From: Thamnaconus septentrionalis
Taxonomy: Eukaryota; Chordata; Actinopteri; Tetraodontiformes; Monacanthidae
Direction: 5' to 3'
Length of the DNA: 64,000 nucleotides
Assembly: GCA_009823395.1 (NCBI GenBank)
Contig: CM020501.1
Span: 12,595,361-12,659,360 of the forward strand
The translations under genes were made by a program, and so were the position numbers. Each line of letters starts with the position of its first letter. Positions within the stretch are counted from its first letter, which is position 1. A model generated the notes under the pieces. The model searched no databases and was not told the DNA's origin. It saw only the letters and a program-made list of their open reading frames with translations. Positions 51,201 through 61,768 of the stretch are shown one piece after another.

Positions 51201-51470
51201 ATGAAGGTTTCATTTCCCAACCGCTAAAAACATCTTTCTTCCAGAAAATCTCAGTGAAGACCATATACGACGTGCTCTCAACCAAACCAGTGCTCAACAA
51301 GGTGAGTCTTTTCAGACGAGTTTTGTTTTTTCTCAAAGCATTTACGATTCTTGGATCTCAAAGAACTTTCCCCCATCTAGTTGACCACGTACACCACGCT
51401 GATGCAAGTGTCGGAGGGATCACTGGAGTCGTATGTGCGCGACTGTCCAAACCCCTGCATGCCCTGGTAA
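47765..51470 (+). CDS. asah1: Acid ceramidase (fourteen coding exons)
   Basis: N-acylsphingosine amidohydrolase (EC 3.5.1.23) hydrolyses ceramide to sphingosine and fatty acid in the lysosome. Fourteen GT-AG exons join in phase to 392 residues (human 395). Residues 1-19 form a signal peptide ([19 protein letters not shown]). The autocleavage and catalytic nucleophile is Cys140 in [11 protein letters not shown], which separates the alpha and beta subunits. Arg156 and Asp159 lie in ARNLDFG, Asn317 in ETNYD and Arg330 in LDDRRTP; all equal the human residues with a constant offset of three. N-glycosylation sequons include NNQT, NAT, GGNQT and MNQT. The C-terminus [10 protein letters not shown] keeps the paired cysteines. 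It is tail to tail with pcm1. Fish can have two asah1 paralogues; I cannot say which this is. Confidence 0.97.
47923..47969 (+). CDS. asah1: asah1 coding exon 2
   Basis: Residues 24-39 ([16 protein letters not shown]), with the conserved cysteine of the alpha subunit. Confidence 0.95.
48218..48253. repeat. (AAT)n microsatellite
   Basis: About twelve ATA units in asah1 intron 2. Confidence 0.95.
48467..48557 (+). CDS. asah1: asah1 coding exon 3
   Basis: Residues 39-69 ([17 protein letters not shown], then [10 protein letters not shown]). Phase 2 to 0. Confidence 0.95.
48638..48724 (+). CDS. asah1: asah1 coding exon 4
   Basis: Residues 70-98 ([11 protein letters not shown], ending [14 protein letters not shown]). 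The donor is the weak GTGCCT. An in-frame reading continues past it, but the spliced join restores the exact family length. Confidence 0.9.
48855..48933 (+). CDS. asah1: asah1 coding exon 5
   Basis: Residues 99-125 ([19 protein letters not shown]). Confidence 0.95.
49032..49106 (+). CDS. asah1: asah1 coding exon 6, nucleophile Cys
   Basis: Residues 125-150. It contains Cys140 ([12 protein letters not shown]), the N-terminal nucleophile exposed by self-cleavage. Confidence 0.97.
49222..49267 (+). CDS. asah1: asah1 coding exon 7
   Basis: Residues 150-165 ([15 protein letters not shown]) with catalytic Arg156 and Asp159. Confidence 0.96.
49335..49600. repeat. Dispersed repeat family R1, copy in asah1 intron 7
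   Basis: Shows CCAGAAAACACATTTAGCCC next to CTCTGTTTATGGC and the near-palindrome TTTGTGACATCACAAAGGGC. The same phrases, with the first one reversed, occur at 53,990-54,235 and 59,660-60,055 in pcm1 introns. It is a recognisable fish dispersed repeat of unassigned class. Confidence 0.65.
49738..49882 (+). CDS. asah1: asah1 coding exon 8
   Basis: Residues 165-213 ([19 protein letters not shown], then [13 protein letters not shown]). Includes a glycosylation sequon. Confidence 0.97.
49984..50038 (+). CDS. asah1: asah1 coding exon 9
   Basis: Residues 214-232 ([19 protein letters not shown]). Confidence 0.96.
50116..50197 (+). CDS. asah1: asah1 coding exon 10
   Basis: Residues 232-259 ([20 protein letters not shown], then VLENAT). 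Confidence 0.96.
50539..50670 (+). CDS. asah1: asah1 coding exon 11
   Basis: Residues 259-303 ([20 protein letters not shown]). Acceptor CTCACCAG, donor GTAAGT. Confidence 0.97.
51024..51147 (+). CDS. asah1: asah1 coding exon 12
   Basis: Residues 303-344 ([13 protein letters not shown], then [14 protein letters not shown]) with catalytic Asn317 and Arg330. Confidence 0.97.
51245..51301 (+). CDS. asah1: asah1 coding exon 13
   Basis: Residues 345-363 ([19 protein letters not shown]). The acceptor follows TTTCTTCCAG. Confidence 0.96.
51381..51470 (+). CDS. asah1: asah1 coding exon 14 (terminal)
   Basis: Residues 364-392 ([14 protein letters not shown], ending [10 protein letters not shown]), with the stop TAA at 51,468-51,470. 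Confidence 0.97.
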   Translation: MTTYTTLMQVSEGSLESYVRDCPNPCMPW

Positions 51471-51754
51471 CCAAGCAGCCTCCTCCCTACTGGGCCCTCA
51501 CCTCGTCTCTACGCTATGCACTGCGGATCTTTAATGTAGAACAAAAAATAAGAAAACCTTTGAACAGCAACTGATCAGCTCAACCAAAGTTTGCCTCTTT
51601 AGTGAGGCCAGTTTGACATCTGTTCTGGGGTCTGTTTCACAAAGCAGGTTTAGTGAAAACTCTTGTGAACCCTGAAATGAGGGAAGCTCCTGAGTTTTCC
51701 AGTTCGCAAAGGGAGGTCACTCAAACCAGAGAAAGAGGGTTAATTCCATTCTAC

Positions 51755-51855
51755 ATCCTGCCTTGCCTTGTCTTGTCTTGTTGTGTTTCTGCTATGGACA
51801 GGTGATTGTAGAGAGAATTGCCCTTCAGGGATTAATAAAGTATTCTGAACTGAAC
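51755..51855 (+). mobile_element. LINE 3'-tail-like insert nested in the TIR element
   Basis: GAATTGCCCTTCAGGGATTA followed by ATAAAGTATTCTGAAC, preceded by CTTGCCTTGTCTTGTCTTGT, is the typical 3' end of several fish non-LTR retroelements ('...ATTGCCC...GGGATTAATAAAGT'). It interrupts the TIR transposon, so it inserted later. Confidence 0.5.
51834..51839 (+). promoter_or_regulatory. asah1: Candidate asah1 polyadenylation signal (transposon-derived)
   Basis: AATAAA 364 bp after the asah1 stop, contained in the LINE-like tail. Further AATAAA motifs are at 52,509-52,514 and 52,816-52,821, so the site actually used is uncertain. Confidence 0.4.
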
Positions 51856-52508
51856 TAATTATATATTTAAACTTGGGCCTTGAACTACTGCAGCGGTGTT
51901 GCACTTCTTTTTAAAAACGCTTTGAAACTCGCGGCATGAGCCCATCAGGATTTCTACTTCTGAGGTCTTACACTTCCCCGTTGCCATGGTGAATCATCAA
52001 ATCAGGGTTCCATTGGCGCTGTCTTTATTGTTGTAGTGCACGTGCTTAACTCCAGGTGAAACTACTCCAAGTTGATTAAACTAACTCAAATCAGCTGTTC
52101 TGGAACCAAAAACTTAGGAGTAGATTATAGTTCAAGATTATACTCAGTTTGTTGAACCTGCTTTGTGAAACAGGCTTGTGGAAGTACTGATGGCTTTCCT
52201 TGTCCTGCTTGAAGACCGATGGAAAAGTGAATCCCCAGTTGTTCATTTCTTCTTGATATTTACACTGTTATAATGTTTAAAAGAGAATTCTTGAAGTGGA
52301 GCTTCACTTGGGTTACGGTACCTCTGAGTTCAGTACTTGTGAATAATTCATTAAACCTTCTACCTTTTGTACCTTTGTTATTGTGATTCATCTTTTGGGA
52401 AGTTCATTGTCGACAACAGCTCAGATTCTCACAACACTACTGACGATATCCTGTGCAGAAAAAACTGTCAACTATGTTTCAGTGCCAACTACTTGTTCAA
52501 CAATAGCT

Positions 52509-52514
52509 AATAAA
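52509..52514 (+). promoter_or_regulatory. asah1: Alternative asah1 polyadenylation signal
   Basis: AATAAA about 1.04 kb after the asah1 stop, downstream of the transposon. Confidence 0.4.
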
Positions 52515-52881
52515 AAGGACCTATTCATTAAAATTCTTTGTTGTTTTTTTTGTTCATCTTGCCACTTGTAGTGTTAAGACTTTACTTTGGAATTTGGAAT
52601 AATGGCAACAATTAGGTGGGTTTTTTTGTATTTGGTAAATATTAAACTCGAACCCGACTGGAAACCTTTTTGAAAATTTACCTATACAAGATAACAACTG
52701 CATATTTATAGATTAGAAACTTACTGTCAAGTTCTTTTTGTTTGTTTGTATAATATGTCTGGCGCTGCACTCCTGTGGTTTAAAAAAAAAAAATATCAGG
52801 AGTGCTGATAAGGACAATAAAAAGAAAACTGCAGAGCACAGAAAGTAGGTCAACAACCTTTTTTTTTTTAAGTTTAAACAT

Positions 52882-52887
52882 TTTATT
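52882..52887 (-). promoter_or_regulatory. pcm1: Candidate pcm1 polyadenylation signal
   Basis: AATAAA on the minus strand, 540 bp after the spliced pcm1 stop. It would place the pcm1 3' end within a few hundred bases of the asah1 3' end. Confidence 0.45.
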
Positions 52888-53425
52888 AATTAAAACCTAT
52901 TGGACGACCATTTAATTATATGGAAATCATGAAGATTAACAGACAGTAGTGTCTTCGCGGGCTAAAAGTAGAGAAAGAGCTTTAAGCTTCGATTAAAAGA
53001 AATAACCTCTTCAAGCTAGAGCGACATCCATATACAGACTTACAGTTGACCCTCCCATTGACTGAACTCATAAAGTAACAGATCGAGTGCAAAACAAAAG
53101 GCTTGTACCATTAGAAAAAAACAACTTGTATTTAACTGATCTGAAGAGAAGCTTCAGTGCTAAGAACTGCCAACAGAGGCGTAACTTTGAGTAAACAGCA
53201 GCAAAAGAACGTTCACATCTCAAAACGAAAGAAACATAAAAATCACATTAGAGTCCTAGGAATTAAAAAAAAAAGAACTAATTATGTGGTGATTGATGAG
53301 CTTAATCGGTTGTGTCACAGCTAACCTGTGAGGAAACCCTCTCCCTCTTAGAAGCTACAGATGAACAATCATGGAGTGCACACCCACCCAGGAGTGGGCG
53401 GGGCAGACAGACCTGGAAACAGTCT

Positions 53426-53451
53426 TCACGCGCTCTGGGCCCCGGCGACGT
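53426..53451 (-). CDS. pcm1: pcm1 exon e22 (terminal)
   Basis: A tiny final coding exon that gives DVAGAQSA and TGA. Acceptor CTGTTTCAG. The match to the human terminal VGAQSI supports the splice. Confidence 0.9.
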
Positions 53452-56400
53452 CTGAAACAGACAAGAGGAAACGCGAGCGTTTATTACGGTGTGGAAGCCG
53501 ACGGCAGGATTTCCACAGGGGCAGGCAGCAGGCGATCGATACCTGGCTCCTTCAGTGCCTGCGCGCTGCCCACCAGCCCCGTCAGCGACTCTGCGTTCCC
53601 GTTGAGGATCTCCACCGACAGGTTGTTATTCTGCTGCTCCTCCACGATTCTCTTCTGCAGCTCCTCCTGGCAGCGGGACAGCGCAGTTGAGCATCGTCAG
53701 AGACTTCCCTTCAGCTTTTACCCGAGTCTCGTGTGGGGGCGTCGGCTGTTTACCTCACACATGACCGTCAGCTGCATCGGCAGGTCCTCCACCTTCACAA
53801 AGTCGTCTTCATCTGACTTCTGACTGGTGCTTCCCGAGCCACTTCCTGCACGGATGGCATCAAAGTAGCCATTATTTATTTTTTGTTCATGTTGTGCAGA
53901 ATTACCTTGAAGACACAATTCTCAACCTATTCCTCTGGTTGAATTGGTGCTATGCTAACAGTTACATCAACATCAGTTACAGTTGTGTCTCGGGCTCGTC
54001 AGTGAACTCCCCAGAAATGTCCTCTTTGACATCAAAGGGCTGATTTTTTTTTTTTTTTTTTTAAATCAGAGCCAACACCCCCAGTCAGGTGTTCCTTCCA
54101 AACACGTGGAAGGTCCAACAAAGCATTTCGTTTTCGCGGGAAGCTAAAGCAGAGTGTTTTTGCTACAAACAGAGGGCTAAATGTGACTGTTTTCTGGAGA
54201 TGTGTTTTTGCAGAGACTCATGTCTCATTTTTGTCATGGGAATGAGCATGTGAGCATCCTGATTATCATTTGCTTACATCTTCATTAATCATGACGGGTG
54301 AGTCTGTGTCTGGGCTGCTGGTGCTGGTCGGCTCCCTGGGGGCGTCAGATGAGGGAGAAGCTGCAGAGGAAGCGGCCGCCCCGTTTTCAGTCTCCCCGCC
54401 GGGACTCTGACACTCTGCCACCTCGCACTCTTCCACGGCGGAATCTACGGCCACAACAGCCTCGACCATTTCTAAAACACACACAGAAAAAGTCTTGTTC
54501 AGAATGTGAAAAACACAGTTTCTGCCAAACAAAAGGCGGATGGAAGGGAGATAAATATCCAACGCAGTGCTCACCCTCGTCGTAGTTGTTGTTTCCGGGG
54601 CGCTCGGAGCTCCTCTGTTCAGTCTCGGCCTCTGGGGCTTCGCTGCTCAGCGCTGCCTGGAGCGACACACACAGACACACGAGTCAGACGATGCGAGTTC
54701 GGAGCGTTCAGCAAGCTAAAGCTAAGCTAACCGTGCGATCAGCTGTGCTGCAGACCTCCTGTCCGTCGGCAGACGCCTGCAAGGACGTCTGCACGTCCAC
54801 CGGCCCGGCGTCGAACTCCTCCATCTCCTCCTCGTCGTTCTCGTCCTCCCCGCTGCCGTAGTTGGTCAGAGCCTGAGTCTCTGCTTTGGAAAGACCTGGA
54901 ATGACAGGACCGAGCACAACATGGATGCGTTTAGCGGCTGTTTGTTTGGCATTTTATGTAGAAGCAAACCCCAAAACCTGCATCTTTCACAGAACATATT
55001 TCTAAAATCAAACTAAACTTTCAGGAAGAGGAGGAATTAATTCACTGGACAGCTTCACTCACTGATTGAGAGTGGGATTCCCTGTCCAACACCTTCATCC
55101 TCGTCTTCCTCTTCCGCCTCGGAGGCCTCGCTGCTCCTGCGGTCCTTCCTCTCCACCGGTGGGAAGAGACCCTGCAGGGCTGAATCACCTTCCTGCTCAG
55201 CTTCATCTTGGTCCTGGAAGACACGACAGAGGAGGCCCAGACATTATCAAGAAGTCAGATGCTCGGTGCTGATCAGTTCAATTTAGCCGTTGAGGTGACT
55301 GACCTTGTCTTCATCTGTGTATGCGGGGGAAACCACCTTCTCACCACCAGCTTCTGTATTCATCTGAAATAAAGTTCATTTTTTTAAGTGACTTCATTCC
55401 TAAAACGTTCTCACAAGACCAAAAGCTGAAAAATGGCCAAAGCAAAATCGGGGAAAAAAAAGCCTCACCTTGGGACTTTGGTTCTCTTTATCCGTGAGCT
55501 CGTTTGTCTTCTTGCTCTTGTGTTTGGCGGCCGAGGCGAGGCCGCTGCTGCTGCTGTCCAGGTCCTGCATCAGCCGGAAGAAGGCCAGCTCGTTAAAGAG
55601 GATCTCCGAGATCTCCACCAGGAGGTCTTCGCCGCAGTCCTTCAGGGTTCGGCCCACAAATTTGCTGAGGGACTCCTGCGGCGAGCAGGAGGGACGGGGA
55701 GAGTAGGGGTCTAAACCGCTGATCTCTGTCGCGCATGACAGCAAAGAAACCGTGTTCGGCTTTCGTCAAACCTGAAGGATTCCTCCCAGCTGCTTGTGGA
55801 AGAAGCGGACAAACATTTTGCTCTCGTCGTTCTGCTGGGTGAGCGTGAGAACCATGCGGCGCACCGACGTCAGCAGCTGGAGGGAGCAAACCTCGTCCAT
55901 GTTCTCCTGACAGAGGAGGAACCCACAACCGTCACGAAGGGAATCTTCATTGACAGGATCACCATTTACAGTCTGACAGGTCCAGCGTGTAATATTTGGC
56001 TTGATTTATCATTTTTATATTGGTAAATACTTAATATGCTGCTCATAAATACATTAATAAAAGTGTAGAATCGCTACACAGTCTTGCTCCCAGTTAGCAG
56101 CCATCTTGCATCGTCATATTTCTAAGGAAGCCTGTGTGGACAATGCAGCTGCCTGGCAGCACGTTTCATAATTAGGGTGACTGCTCGCATTTTTAAATAC
56201 ACCAACGAAGAAGAAGGTGGACAAGGTAACCAGGTTTGGGTGCGCAGGCCACCGTAGTTCACTGGCAAGCTCAGGAGCGGGATGAAGTCAAGGACAGTGC
56301 AATCTAAAATGCAACCACTTGACGTCGCCGTTTCTTCTTCAAAATCTCCAAACATTTCACAATCGACCTTTAAAGCGCACAAGTACCTTCAGGAAAGGGA

Positions 56401-59400
56401 TGACCTCCGTCATGATGGCTTTGATCTGGCGATCCAGCTGCTGGGTGTTGATCTGAGGGCAGCGCACGTCGCCGGACGCACCTTCTGCTAGCGGACACAC
56501 ACGGCAAACATTTTATTCGGACGCTGCAAAACTTGGGGGGGTGAAGGGAGGGGCGGTGAATGATCGCACAGGGATACACGTCTTTGCAGCCCCGTCGGGG
56601 TCGTGTACCTTCCACTCCGGCAGGGTTAGCAGAGGGACGCGCGGCGTTCGAGGCCTCGGAGCCGCTCGCGGCGGCGTCGAAGGGGTTAAAGTCAACCTTA
56701 AGCTTCATGCGCTCATATTCTCTAATCCTGGCCAAGGCTTTGTCTAAGTGAATCACCGTGTTGCCTATCAGGAGCAGCAAACGGATGGAGAAGCAGAGGG
56801 AGCAGACAAGAGAGGCAGAAATGGAAACGCAAGTTAAAAAATAAAAAGAGTTGTTAAAAAATGAAGAAAAAAAAGAAGAAAAAACAGTGAAGCCGAAGGA
56901 AATGAGAAATGACAGTCATGGGTGCAAAAGCATCTGCAACCAGATTTACTGTACATCCCAGGATCAGCAGGACAAGTTTCTCAAAATATCCAAGAAGCCC
57001 TATTTTCCATTGCAAAACACTTTTTAAGTTAAACCTGTCATGCTGATCCTGAGGAGAAACTTGTGGCACTTTCCCATTAGCACCTACTTGGCCCTGCTCA
57101 GTTCTGAAGGTTCTGCATTAGGTGGCAGTACCTTGGTACTCAGTACTGTTTCAGTACCTTCTCGGCCGGGGTTCATAATGTGCAAGCTGCTGGTTGGACA
57201 GGGAGTGACGAAACAGGATGATTCATGAGATGATCACCACCACGAAGCGATTAATGCCAATATGACGGCGCAACTGACTGCACCCACGTTGAGGTTATAT
57301 TTTGTCCAGCAGTGGGCCGCCAGGGCCAGTTAGGCCTTCTCCGCTGGCCTAACCATACTTGGAAAAGCACATCAGCAGCCATCGTTTCGGCGTCTGCTCT
57401 ATTTTCTTTCTAATGCGCAAGCTGCAAGCGAAAAAGCCAGAGGACAATGAACAGTTTTCCAGCGCTGATAGAACGTAATCAAACATGAAAAATTTTCTTC
57501 CTCCAAGGTGGGGCGTGACAGAGAAAGTTTGAGAACCACTGCTGTAAGTGAACAGACCTCGGTTCGTTGTGATAGCCAATCAGATGTCGAGTCTGCGACG
57601 CCAAGGCCAGCTAGCTGGCCTCACGCTGAACTTCACACGTACGCGTCCCGTGATTGTATAAGAACTTAGAACCTACCAGACTGAACTCCATATATTCTCA
57701 AGCCTGAGTGTGATATCTTGGGTAATATGAGGTGTTTAATTTAAGGCGGACTAAATATGACGTCACTGATGGCCTAGGCGTGAAATGCGCGGCCTGCCAC
57801 TGATTTTGTCAGTTGCAACGCTAAAAGCTGTGCAATGGAAAAGCGCCACTGGTTGACTCCGAGTACAGAATCTTCCCGCTGGAAGTAATAGACAGGGTTT
57901 AACATCCAAACCAACAACTTTAACGGCAAAGCGCTGCAGAATGAGTTTTAACGAGCATGCACGCTCGCGCCCCACGCGCTCCCAGGCCAAACTCGCTGTG
58001 CATGCGCGAGCTCACCGAGGTCGTCGTTGGCAAACGGCTCCAGGTTGGACGACGTCGACAGGATGCTGTCGTTGTCTGCAGATTCCCCGTCGTCCCTCCT
58101 CTTCTTCTTCGTGTCTTGGCTGTGCCTCAAGTTTTTCTCCACCACTTCCTGAAAAGACAGATGCTGTTTGAGGCGCTGCACGCACACATACACGCACACA
58201 AACAGGCACACGCGCATGCAAGCAATGCCTCTGACATTTTGAAGGCAAACAAGCCTCTGGAAGAAGGGGGGATTTGTCGCAGATCTGCAGCCCGACTTCT
58301 GTCGAACAGGAGACAGTTTGAGCTCCGTTCTACAAACATCAGCAACGGTGGCGTCTCCCAAATTGGAAAATTAGACATTTCATCCATCACTCTCGAACAA
58401 AGGCATTATGTAGACAGACAAAAGGCCTGGCGTCCAATTAGCATAGCTCTGGGGACCTTGGGCATAGAACAAAGAACACATGTCTGATCCAGCAAAAAAC
58501 AGCAATGGAGAAATGAAGGTCTTCAGAAAAAAAGGGGGGGTCGTTGGGGGGGCAGGCTTCTGAAGTCTCGCTGTCAAGTCAAATTCAAAGACAATAAAGA
58601 TGGGTGGACGAGAAATTAAATTTGGAGAAGAAAGAAAGACGTGCAGATTAAAAAGGACAAAGGCGCGAGGAGGATGAAAGGTGACGAGGCCGAGGACCAA
58701 ATGAAACACAGGAGAGGAAGCCGGCGCAAGCGATCACAGGGCAGGATGAAAGAGCAGGCGGGGGGTGGGGGTGGGGGGGTGGGGTGGGAGGCACAGGGCT
58801 GCGCTCACAGAACGGAAGTGTGAGAGAGCGACACGCTGGGAGGCAACAGTGCATTTCTTACTGCGTCGCTGGTCGCCAGGCTCTCGCTGGGCGTGAGCTC
58901 CGACTGGGAGCCTGCAGCCCAGCCGGCGGCGCCCAGCAGGGGCAGCTGGTCCTCGGCTCCACTCTTCTCAGTCAGGTGCCTGGTCACGATGTCCTGGCAC
59001 GAAACAAAAGAGGGATGGGGCGTGAGTGCGGGTGCGTGAAGGAAAAAAAAAAAAAAAAAAAGCACTCGAGGCCACTTTGCATCTGGATGCGAGGGTCTCG
59101 CAGCAGGCGTGCAGGGGCACACATCTCTCACATGCCAGTGAAGAACACATGAGCCAGTGCACTGGGGCAGCGTCGAAACCCAAGCTGCATCACAAGTCAT
59201 GGAAGTATTGACTTACATACAAGGAAAAAGAAGCTCAGCTTCTTCTCTCATCTTCTCCTCTTAATCTCAATTTAAAATATAATTTCTTCTTGTAATTTTT
59301 TTTAATCCAAATATCTTCATTAAACATTTTTTCTCAAACAGATTATGACAGACAATGCAGTTAACATGTAGATGCGGAGGTATAAACATCTATTAAAAAG

Positions 59401-61679
59401 AAGGGCAATGTCATAACGGTATATCCAAGTCACAATAAAAAAAAAAGGATATGTACTGCATGCATCAGTCCAAAAGGTTATACCAGTAGAACGCATGGTA
59501 ATACGGGTAACTCTGAACAAATATAACCCACCATTCCCCTCCTGTAAACCCACCCCTCGCCACTGTCAGTGTATTGACTTCTAGGACCTGCAATAAATAA
59601 TAACTGAAGCCGAAGAAGAGAGAAAAAAAGACAGTGAAGCTGTTGTCAAGCAGTCACGTATTACACCAAGTGATCCTCAACAGTTTCAGAAAGGGTCCCC
59701 ACGTCTTTAGGAATTCCTTCTTGTAATTTAAAATATTCAAGGTCATTTACTTGGCCTTTTCTTTCACAATAATGTCCCTTAAAACACACAATTCTGGAAT
59801 TTGTGATGTCAGAAAGGGTACTGCAACCTCTCTCAGACAGCAATCTTTTGGCCACCTTGTTTTACTCCCCTTCCGTGCATCTCAGCAGCATGACAGCAAA
59901 TCAGTTGCAGCAGGAAGCTAAAAACAGAGGGCTGAACGTGGCGTTTTCTCAAGATGTGTAGAGGTTTTTTTGGATAATTAATAGTGACAGCCTGCGCCAC
60001 TGGAGTCTGGGATGAAAAATAAAGATCTGAAAATGGGCGGCATAGGGGACATTTAAATCCAGAGTTTCATGAATATTTCAGTGGCTTCCTTCACATCCCT
60101 TCCTCTTGCCACTGGAACTGTTGAGACCGCAAATAGGCTGTAGGGTCTGATTTCTTAACGCGATACGGAAGGTAGACCGGCCCGTTCAGTCTCATTTTGA
60201 GGTCATACCCTCACCTGTAGGGAGAACAGCGCCCTCTGTCGCAGGTAGTCGGTGTTGAGCAGCTGGAGCTCGTGGAAGAGCTCGATGAGGAAATGAGGCC
60301 GAGACTCATTCTGGGATATGAGTGTGGCAACCTCGGAGTAGATGGTTTCCCTCAGCGCCTCAAACAGGGAGAAGTCGCTGCTGGCATCTGACGGTGCAAG
60401 AACAGGCAACTTTAGACTCGGGGAGGAAAACAGCAGAATTTTAGCTCTGAAAAGAAATAATAGCAATGAGAGCAGCTCAGGTTCGAGGCAAACGCGTGCA
60501 TAGAATGCTGGGCAACTGGAAAAAAAAGGATGGGTCGTTGCAAGGTTTACCTGGTGCTTCTGTGCATGCAATTCTGTTAGAGAGGAAGGGTGTCCTCCAA
60601 GCATAGGCTGTGAGCGAGACACACGAACGTGAGAGAACGAAAGCAAAAAATAAATGTCATGATAAATGTGTAAAGAGGGACTACGTCGAAAGGACAAGAT
60701 GTTAATGTCATTGTAGTTTGAAAGGAAGAATGAAGACACGGGAGGTGAAGTGGGATGAAAAACTTTCACAGCGGACGGCGGCGACGCACCAGACGAGAGG
60801 TCGTTCCGCTTGTTGCCCGGCTTCGCCTTGCTGTCCAGTTTCTCTTGAGTCAGCTTGTCCAGCAGACTCTTGTTCTGGTCCTTCTGTCGAGGCAAGGGTG
60901 CCCTCTCCTGGGCAAAGTCTGCAACGCTGCTGGCGCTGTCACTCTCATGGCCTTGAAAAAAAGAAAAAATTAAGAAGAATGGGGAAAAAATGTGTGTGAG
61001 ACGACTTGTCTTTCCACAGCCAACAGACTCGACTCCAGTACCTTCGGCACTCCTGTTCTGTCCTTTGTTCCTCCTGCGGCGGCTCTTGCCGGGGGTCTTG
61101 CTGCGGGAGGCGAGGTTGGCCTGGGCGGACGCCTTGCGCCCGCTCTTGTAGGTCTTTGTGACGGTCGTCGGGTCAGCAGGGTCGGGCATGCTGCTGAAGC
61201 TTTCCTGCGAGCCCCTGTCAAAGTGCTGAGGCGCGTGGGAGCGCTGGGGGGTGAAGGCGGGCGAGGAGGTGGGAGACTCCTGGGGCTGCTCCGGTTTGTT
61301 GGCGTACGGCTGCTTCAGCCAGCCCGTCGATCTAGATTTTTTTTTAAATAAAAAAAAAATGCATCACATGCAAATAAGATCCTTCAACGCTCAGCTCGGG
61401 TGAGTAAATGTAAATAACTTTGCGCGCAGGAGCGGCGAGCATACCCTCTTTCCATGGCGGCGTTGAGCGGAGAGCGCTGCAGCGGCGGAGGGAAACTCAT
61501 GTACTCGGTTTTCATGGACGTGTTGGCGTCCAACTGCTGCCTCTGGTGGTCGGGGCTCACCTGAGCCGCTGCACCCTGGGGGAAGTCACCCATGGGGGCA
61601 GGGAACACCGGGATCAAATTGAAGCCTGCAGTGGGAAATTAAAAAACAAGAATAATTAATAGCATGTAAAATTTGGGAA

Positions 61680-61768
<89 letters not shown>

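Larger units (their letters stand above)
51630..52175. mobile_element. Non-autonomous TIR transposon with nested insert
   Basis: CTGTTTCACAAAGCAGGTT at 51,632-51,650 is repeated as its perfect inverse complement at 52,155-52,173; extended outward the terminal repeats are 20/21 identical. Internal sequence (CCTGAAATGAGGGAAGCTCC at one end, CAAATCAGCTGTTCTGGAAC at the other) fits a fish miniature DNA transposon. I see no coding capacity and no clean target-site duplication, so the superfamily is open. It starts 160 bp after the asah1 stop and probably lies in its 3' UTR. Confidence 0.8.

Noticed and set aside
53846..53918. In-frame upstream extension of pcm1 e20
   Set aside because: The open frame continues into the intron, but no phase-0 acceptor opens it and the extra residues do not resemble PCM1.
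60203..61189. 328-codon minus-strand ORF as one exon
   Set aside because: It is pcm1 exons e6 (part), e7 and e8 joined by introns that happen to be open; consensus splice sites and homology fix the real exons.
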